From NCBI GenBank assembly GCA_002695185.1, contig NZOF01000010.1, positions 1 to 8,596 of the forward strand: a stretch of DNA of 8,596 bases, read 5' to 3'. This DNA is from Erythrobacter sp. GTDB lineage: Bacteria > Pseudomonadota > Alphaproteobacteria > Sphingomonadales > Sphingomonadaceae. Under the pieces are notes generated by a model. That model saw nothing but the letters and a program-made list of their open reading frames with translations. It did not search any database and was not told the DNA's origin. The position numbers and the translations under genes are program-made. Shown here in pieces: positions 5,562-8,596 of this stretch. How positions within the stretch are numbered: the stretch's first letter is position 1; the number at the start of each line of letters is the position of its first letter.

Positions 5562-5794
5562 GGCAAGGACATAGGAATTCGGTCCGAAAGAGCAACCGCT
5601 GGGACCTGACGGAGGGGGCCACAGGGATGGTGCGGGAAAAGGCCTTTCCTACAAAGCGCGATCGGATGCAGGGTGCCCGAATGCTTCTTCATTCCATTCA
5701 CAAAAGCGCCCAATTCCGCCGGTTCACGCACCCAAACCGGCCCTGGGGATTTTTCCCTCTGGACCGTGCTCCATGTGCTCCATCCTGTAGGAAA
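5562..5794. other. Intergenic gap between DUF1489 and mgtE genes, no gene seen
   Basis: This 233-base gap follows the mgtE stop on the minus strand and should hold the DUF1489 promoter. I see only the palindrome AAAGGCCTTT (5638-5647) and a 4-bp hairpin GTAG-gaaa-CTAC (5787-5798) overlapping the mgtE stop codon. No tRNA, convincing terminator or protein-like frame is visible. Confidence 0.5.
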
Positions 5795-7255
5795 CTACCC
5801 TGCGATCCCGCTCGCCACGGCCAGTCCGAGAAAGGCGAAGAAGCCCATCGAGTCGGTGATCATGGTCACGAAGACGCTGCTTGCCACGGCCGGATCCTGA
5901 TTGAGCCGGTCGAAGGCCACCGGCACCAGCACCCCGGCAAGCCCGGCGGTTGCCACGTTGATGACCATGGCCAGCGCGATGACCGCGCCCAGCGTGGGGG
6001 TGAAGATGGCAGCCGTCGCCAGACCGATGAGCACCGCAATGGTCACGCCGTTCAGCGTGGCGACGCGGAATTCGCGCCACAGGATGCGGCCCGTGTTCGA
6101 ACTGGTCAGCTGGTTCATCGCGATGGCGCGCACGGTCACCGCCATGGTCTGCGTGCCCGCATTGCCGCCGATGCTGGCGACGATCGGCATCAAGACTGCG
6201 AGCGCTACCAGTTGTTCGATCGCGGCCCCGAAGGCGGCAATGATCAAGCTGGCGACCAGTGCCGTGCCCAGATTCGCCACCAGCCAGCGCACGCGGCTGG
6301 AATAGGCTGCGCGGATGGGCTCGTTGATGTCGCCTTCACCCGCGCCGGACATGAGCAGGGCGTCCTCGCCCGCTTCCTCGGCGATGATATGGACGATATC
6401 GTCGACCGTCATCTGGCCGACCAGGCGGCCGTCCTCGTCGATCACGGCGGCGCTGATGAGGCCGTACTTCTGGAACATCAGCGCGACCTCTTCCTGGTCG
6501 AGCGTGGCCGGGATCAGCGTCTGGTCGCGCTTCATCACATCGCCCAGCGCAACATTGCGCGGCGTACGCAGGATCCACGAAAGCTGGCAGGTGCCGACCG
6601 GGTGCATGCGCTGGTCGATCACGAAGATCTCGAAGAAGTCTTCGGGCAGGTCGCGCCCGTCGCGCAGGAAGTCGATGATGTCGCCCACGGTAACGTGTTC
6701 GGGCACCGCCACGAATTCGCGGTTCATCAACCGCCCGGCAGTCTCCTCGGGATAGGAGAGGGCGGTCTGAATGGCGATCCGGTCTTCCGGATCGAGTTCG
6801 GCAAGGATGGCCTTCTGGTTGTCTTCGGCCAGATCCTCGATCAGCTGGACGGCATCGTCCGTATCGAGCTGTTCGGCAATCTGCGCCACCGCATCGGCAG
6901 GCAGCGCTTCCATCATCTCGTCGCGGACGTAGTCGTTGAGTTCGGCAACGACTTCGCTAGTCATGAGATCGGTGATCTCGCTGGCCAGGCGATGGCGGTC
7001 CTCCTTCTCGAACAGTTCAAGAAGGTCGGCGACGTCGGCGGGGTGCAGTGGTTCGACGAGATCGTAGAGTTGGCCGGTCGCGCCGGCTTCGAGCGCCTCC
7101 TCGACCGAGCGGACGAACTCGCGTTTCAGCGTGTTCTCCTCGTCCATGCGCTCGTCATCGATGCGGTCGTCGGGGCGCGCGCCGTCCTCCGGCCCGCTCT
7201 CCGCATCCGGCGCCAGCATCACATCGTCTTCGTCGAGGCGCGTCTCGTCGACCAT
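5795..7255 (-). CDS. mgtE: Magnesium transporter MgtE
   Basis: A 486-residue inner-membrane Mg2+ channel/transporter. The cytosolic N-domain (about 45-175) is helical and acidic with VEPLHPADVADLLEL. Two CBS domains follow (about 176-240 and 241-300), which in characterised MgtE bind Mg2+ and close the pore when Mg2+ is plentiful. A linker leads to five predicted membrane helices (about 322-486). The family signature MPIVASIGGNAGTQT is at 356-370. The late TMITDSMGF places Asp468 where the pore Mg2+-binding aspartate (Asp432 of the Thermus protein) sits. The first 40 residues are a very acidic, probably disordered extension; an internal ATG at 7147 (MDEEN) is an alternative start. The gene diverges from ppiB across 95 bases; I see no long leader that could hold an Mg2+ riboswitch. 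Function sure. Confidence 0.96.
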   Translation of the reverse strand: MVDETRLDEDDVMLAPDAESGPEDGARPDDRIDDERMDEENTLKREFVRSVEEALEAGATGQLYDLVEPLHPADVADLLELFEKEDRHRLASEITDLMTSEVVAELNDYVRDEMMEALPADAVAQIAEQLDTDDAVQLIEDLAEDNQKAILAELDPEDRIAIQTALSYPEETAGRLMNREFVAVPEHVTVGDIIDFLRDGRDLPEDFFEIFVIDQRMHPVGTCQLSWILRTPRNVALGDVMKRDQTLIPATLDQEEVALMFQKYGLISAAVIDEDGRLVGQMTVDDIVHIIAEEAGEDALLMSGAGEGDINEPIRAAYSSRVRWLVANLGTALVASLIIAAFGAAIEQLVALAVLMPIVASIGGNAGTQTMAVTVRAIAMNQLTSSNTGRILWREFRVATLNGVTIAVLIGLATAAIFTPTLGAVIALAMVINVATAGLAGVLVPVAFDRLNQDPAVASSVFVTMITDSMGFFAFLGLAVASGIAG

Positions 7256-7292
7256 ATCGCCGCTCTAGGGAGCGTTACCCGAAAAGCAAGCC

Positions 7293-7342
7293 GTGACACA
7301 GGCGCTGTCCCTGCTAATGAGGCGCCAACCGTATTACAGGAG
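7293..7342 (+). promoter_or_regulatory. Candidate ppiB promoter and strong ribosome binding site in the divergent mgtE-ppiB spacer
   Basis: GTGACA (7293-7298), 16 bases, then TAATGA (7315-7320) is a weak -35/-10 pair. AGGAG (7338-7342) lies 8 bases before ATG 7351 and is a near-ideal Shine-Dalgarno. The 95-base spacer must also contain the leftward mgtE promoter, which I cannot place. The RBS is sure, the promoter is not. Confidence 0.45.
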
Positions 7343-7350
7343 ATATACCA

Positions 7351-7812
7351 ATGGCAGACAAGCTGACATTCACCCTCGACACCGGTGACGGCGAAAACAA
7401 GGATGTGGTGATCAAGCTGCGCCCCGATCTGGCACCCGGCCATGTGGAGCGTATCACCACGCTGGTGGGCGAAGGCTTCTACGATGGCGTGGTCTTCCAC
7501 CGCGTGATCCCCGGCTTCATGGCGCAGGGCGGCGATCCGACCGGCACCGGCATGGGCGGCAGCGACAAGCCCGACCTGAAGGCCGAATTCAACGCCGAAC
7601 CGCATGTGCGCGGCACCTGCTCGATGGCCCGCACCCAGGTGCCCGACAGCGCGAACAGCCAGTTCTTCATCTGCTTCGACGACGCGCACTTCCTCGACGG
7701 CCAGTACACCGTCTGGGGTCAGGTCGAGAGCGGCATGGAACACGTCGACGCCCTGCCCAAGGGCGAGCCGCCCAAGGCGCCGGGCAAGATCGTGAAGGCG
7801 AGCGTTTCGTAA
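7351..7812 (+). CDS. ppiB: Cyclophilin-type peptidyl-prolyl cis-trans isomerase
   Basis: A 153-residue single-domain cyclophilin that speeds cis-trans isomerisation of X-Pro bonds during folding. There is no signal peptide, so it acts in the cytoplasm. The active-site block [14 protein letters not shown] (49-62) supplies Arg51, Phe56 and Gln59, equivalent to Arg55, Phe60 and Gln63 of human cyclophilin A. SANSQFFI (100-107) gives the second hydrophobic wall (Phe106), and [12 protein letters not shown] (114-125) closes the pocket. Phe114 stands where cyclophilin A has Trp121, as in E. coli PpiB, which predicts poor cyclosporin binding. The start is fixed by AGGAG eight bases upstream. The gene has its own terminator at 7835-7862, so it is probably monocistronic. 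Confidence 0.95.
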   Translation: MADKLTFTLDTGDGENKDVVIKLRPDLAPGHVERITTLVGEGFYDGVVFHRVIPGFMAQGGDPTGTGMGGSDKPDLKAEFNAEPHVRGTCSMARTQVPDSANSQFFICFDDAHFLDGQYTVWGQVESGMEHVDALPKGEPPKAPGKIVKASVS

Positions 7813-7834
7813 GCCTTACGAACAGCGACGAGGG

Positions 7835-7862
7835 AAGGGCGGCCAAGTGCCGCCCTTTTCGT
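7835..7862 (+). terminator. Intrinsic terminator after ppiB
   Basis: AAGGGCGGC (7835-7843), loop caagt, GCCGCCCTT (7849-7857) form a perfect 9-bp stem followed by TTCGTT. It lies 22 bases after the ppiB stop. The T-run is short, but stem strength and position are convincing. It separates ppiB from miaB. Confidence 0.82.
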
Positions 7863-7900
7863 TGAAAGGAGCGCCCCCCTCGGGTAAAGGCGCGCCACTC

Positions 7901-8596
7901 ATGAAACAGACAAATTCTCCCAAGACCTACCGGGTCAAGTCCTTCGGCTGCCAGATGAACGTCTATGACGGCGAGCGCATGGCCGAGATGCTGGCCGAGC
8001 GCGGCATCGCGCCTGCGCCCGAGGGGGAGGAGGCCGACCTCGTCGTCCTCAACACTTGCCACATCCGCGAGAAGGCGGCGGAGAAGGTCTATTCCGACAT
8101 CGGTCGCCTGACCAAGGCGGGCCGGGCGGCGGGGAAGGAACCGCTGATTGCGGTCGCGGGCTGCGTCGCGCAGGCCGAGGGCGAGGAGATCATGGCGCGC
8201 GCGCCCGCCGTTTCCATGGTGGTCGGCCCGCAGGCCTATCACCGCCTGCCGGATATGCTCGACCGGGCAGTGAAGGGCGAGCGGGCGACCGATACGGACA
8301 TGCCCGCGATCGCGAAATTCGCGGCCCTGCCAGAGCGCAGGCGCGTGACGCCGAACGCCTTTCTCACCGTGCAGGAAGGTTGCGACAAGTTCTGCACCTA
8401 TTGCGTAGTGCCCTATACGCGCGGCGCGGAAATCAGCCGACCCTATCGGGACCTCGTGACCGAAGCGCGCAAGCTGGTCGATGCGGGCGCGAAGGAGATC
8501 ACGCTGCTCGGCCAGAATGTCAGCGCATGGAGCGGCGAGGACGACAAGGGCCACGCCGTTGGCCTTGCGGGGCTGATCCGCGACCTTGCGAAGGTC
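7901..8596 (+). CDS. miaB: tRNA-2-methylthio-N6-dimethylallyladenosine synthase MiaB (3' truncated by window)
   Basis: The first 232 residues of the radical-SAM methylthiotransferase that converts i6A37 to ms2i6A37 in tRNAs reading UNN codons. The N-terminal MTTase domain has its three cluster cysteines at C17 (FGCQMN), C53 (NTCHIRE) and C88 (AGCVAQ). The radical-SAM triad CxxxCxxC is at C161, C165 and C168 (CDKFCTYC), followed by VVPYTRG, and [11 protein letters not shown] is a typical MiaB block. Together these distinguish it from RimO and MtaB. The second half of the radical-SAM barrel and the TRAM domain lie beyond the window. ATG 7901 is preceded by AAAGG at 7886-7890, ten bases away, and the conserved sequence begins soon after the start. 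The preceding terminator implies its own promoter within about 40 bases or partial read-through. Confidence 0.96.
   Translation, partial: MKQTNSPKTYRVKSFGCQMNVYDGERMAEMLAERGIAPAPEGEEADLVVLNTCHIREKAAEKVYSDIGRLTKAGRAAGKEPLIAVAGCVAQAEGEEIMARAPAVSMVVGPQAYHRLPDMLDRAVKGERATDTDMPAIAKFAALPERRRVTPNAFLTVQEGCDKFCTYCVVPYTRGAEISRPYRDLVTEARKLVDAGAKEITLLGQNVSAWSGEDDKGHAVGLAGLIRDLAKV

Noticed and set aside
5546..5731. Minus-strand 61-codon frame before the DUF1489 gene
   Set aside because: No Shine-Dalgarno, no recognisable family, and it overlaps the DUF1489 start in another frame. Not enough to call a gene.
5627..7366. Long plus-strand open frame of 579 codons
   Set aside because: It lies almost entirely opposite mgtE, is rich in His, Arg, Gly and Asp as expected of an antisense frame in GC-rich DNA, and has no Shine-Dalgarno. 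mgtE has every family motif.
7219..7743. Minus-strand open frame of 174 codons opposite ppiB
   Set aside because: Antisense to a complete cyclophilin with its own ribosome binding site and terminator.
7667..8554. Minus-strand open frame of 295 codons opposite miaB
   Set aside because: Composition is Arg/Ala/His-rich and it matches no family. The plus strand encodes MiaB with all six cluster cysteines.
1..8596. CRISPR array, tRNA/rRNA gene, transposase, prophage
   Set aside because: No regularly spaced direct repeats, tRNA T-loop/cloverleaf pattern, or mobile-element protein motif seen on either strand by eye.

Overview
The window looks like chromosome of a GC-rich alphaproteobacterium, most likely of the order Sphingomonadales (Erythrobacteraceae-like). 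This rests on the style of the NudC N-terminus, a DUF1489 protein, the MiaB/PpiB/MgtE sequences, high GC with strong third-position bias, and short 'gtccgctt...gcggac' intergenic repeats of a kind I associate with this group. It is an inference from sequence style, since no marker RNA is present.

Left part (1-1750, + strand) is a compact, probably co-transcribed run: the tail of a serine hydrolase of the class C beta-lactamase/esterase family, then nudC (NADH/NAD-cap pyrophosphatase), then a DsbA-family (FrnE-like) thioredoxin-fold oxidoreductase joined to nudC by an ATGA overlap. NudC-like coding sequence begins immediately after the upstream stop codon, but no ATG, GTG or TTG precedes it; an ATC with an ideally spaced Shine-Dalgarno is the best start.

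Middle part (1751-2880) is a small accessory patch with visibly lower GC: an unrecognised 103-residue ORF and a DUF4262 protein. Copies or half-copies of a short repeat lie before, between and after these two genes.

From 2881 to 5561 the genes are on the minus strand. In transcription order they are a DUF1489 protein, a transmembrane methyl-accepting chemotaxis protein and an 81-residue hydrophilic protein with a strong ribosome binding site, ending at a clear terminator at 2881-2906. A CtrA-like TTAA...TTAAC box lies upstream of the chemotaxis gene.

The right part is housekeeping: mgtE (Mg2+ channel/transporter, minus strand), divergent from ppiB (cytoplasmic cyclophilin, plus strand, with its own terminator), then the first 232 codons of miaB (tRNA methylthiotransferase), which runs off the end.

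I see no CRISPR, tRNA, rRNA, transposase, phage or obvious defence system. The best candidates for something unusual are the ATC start of nudC, the repeat-delimited accessory patch, and the conserved-looking 81-residue protein beside the chemotaxis receptor.
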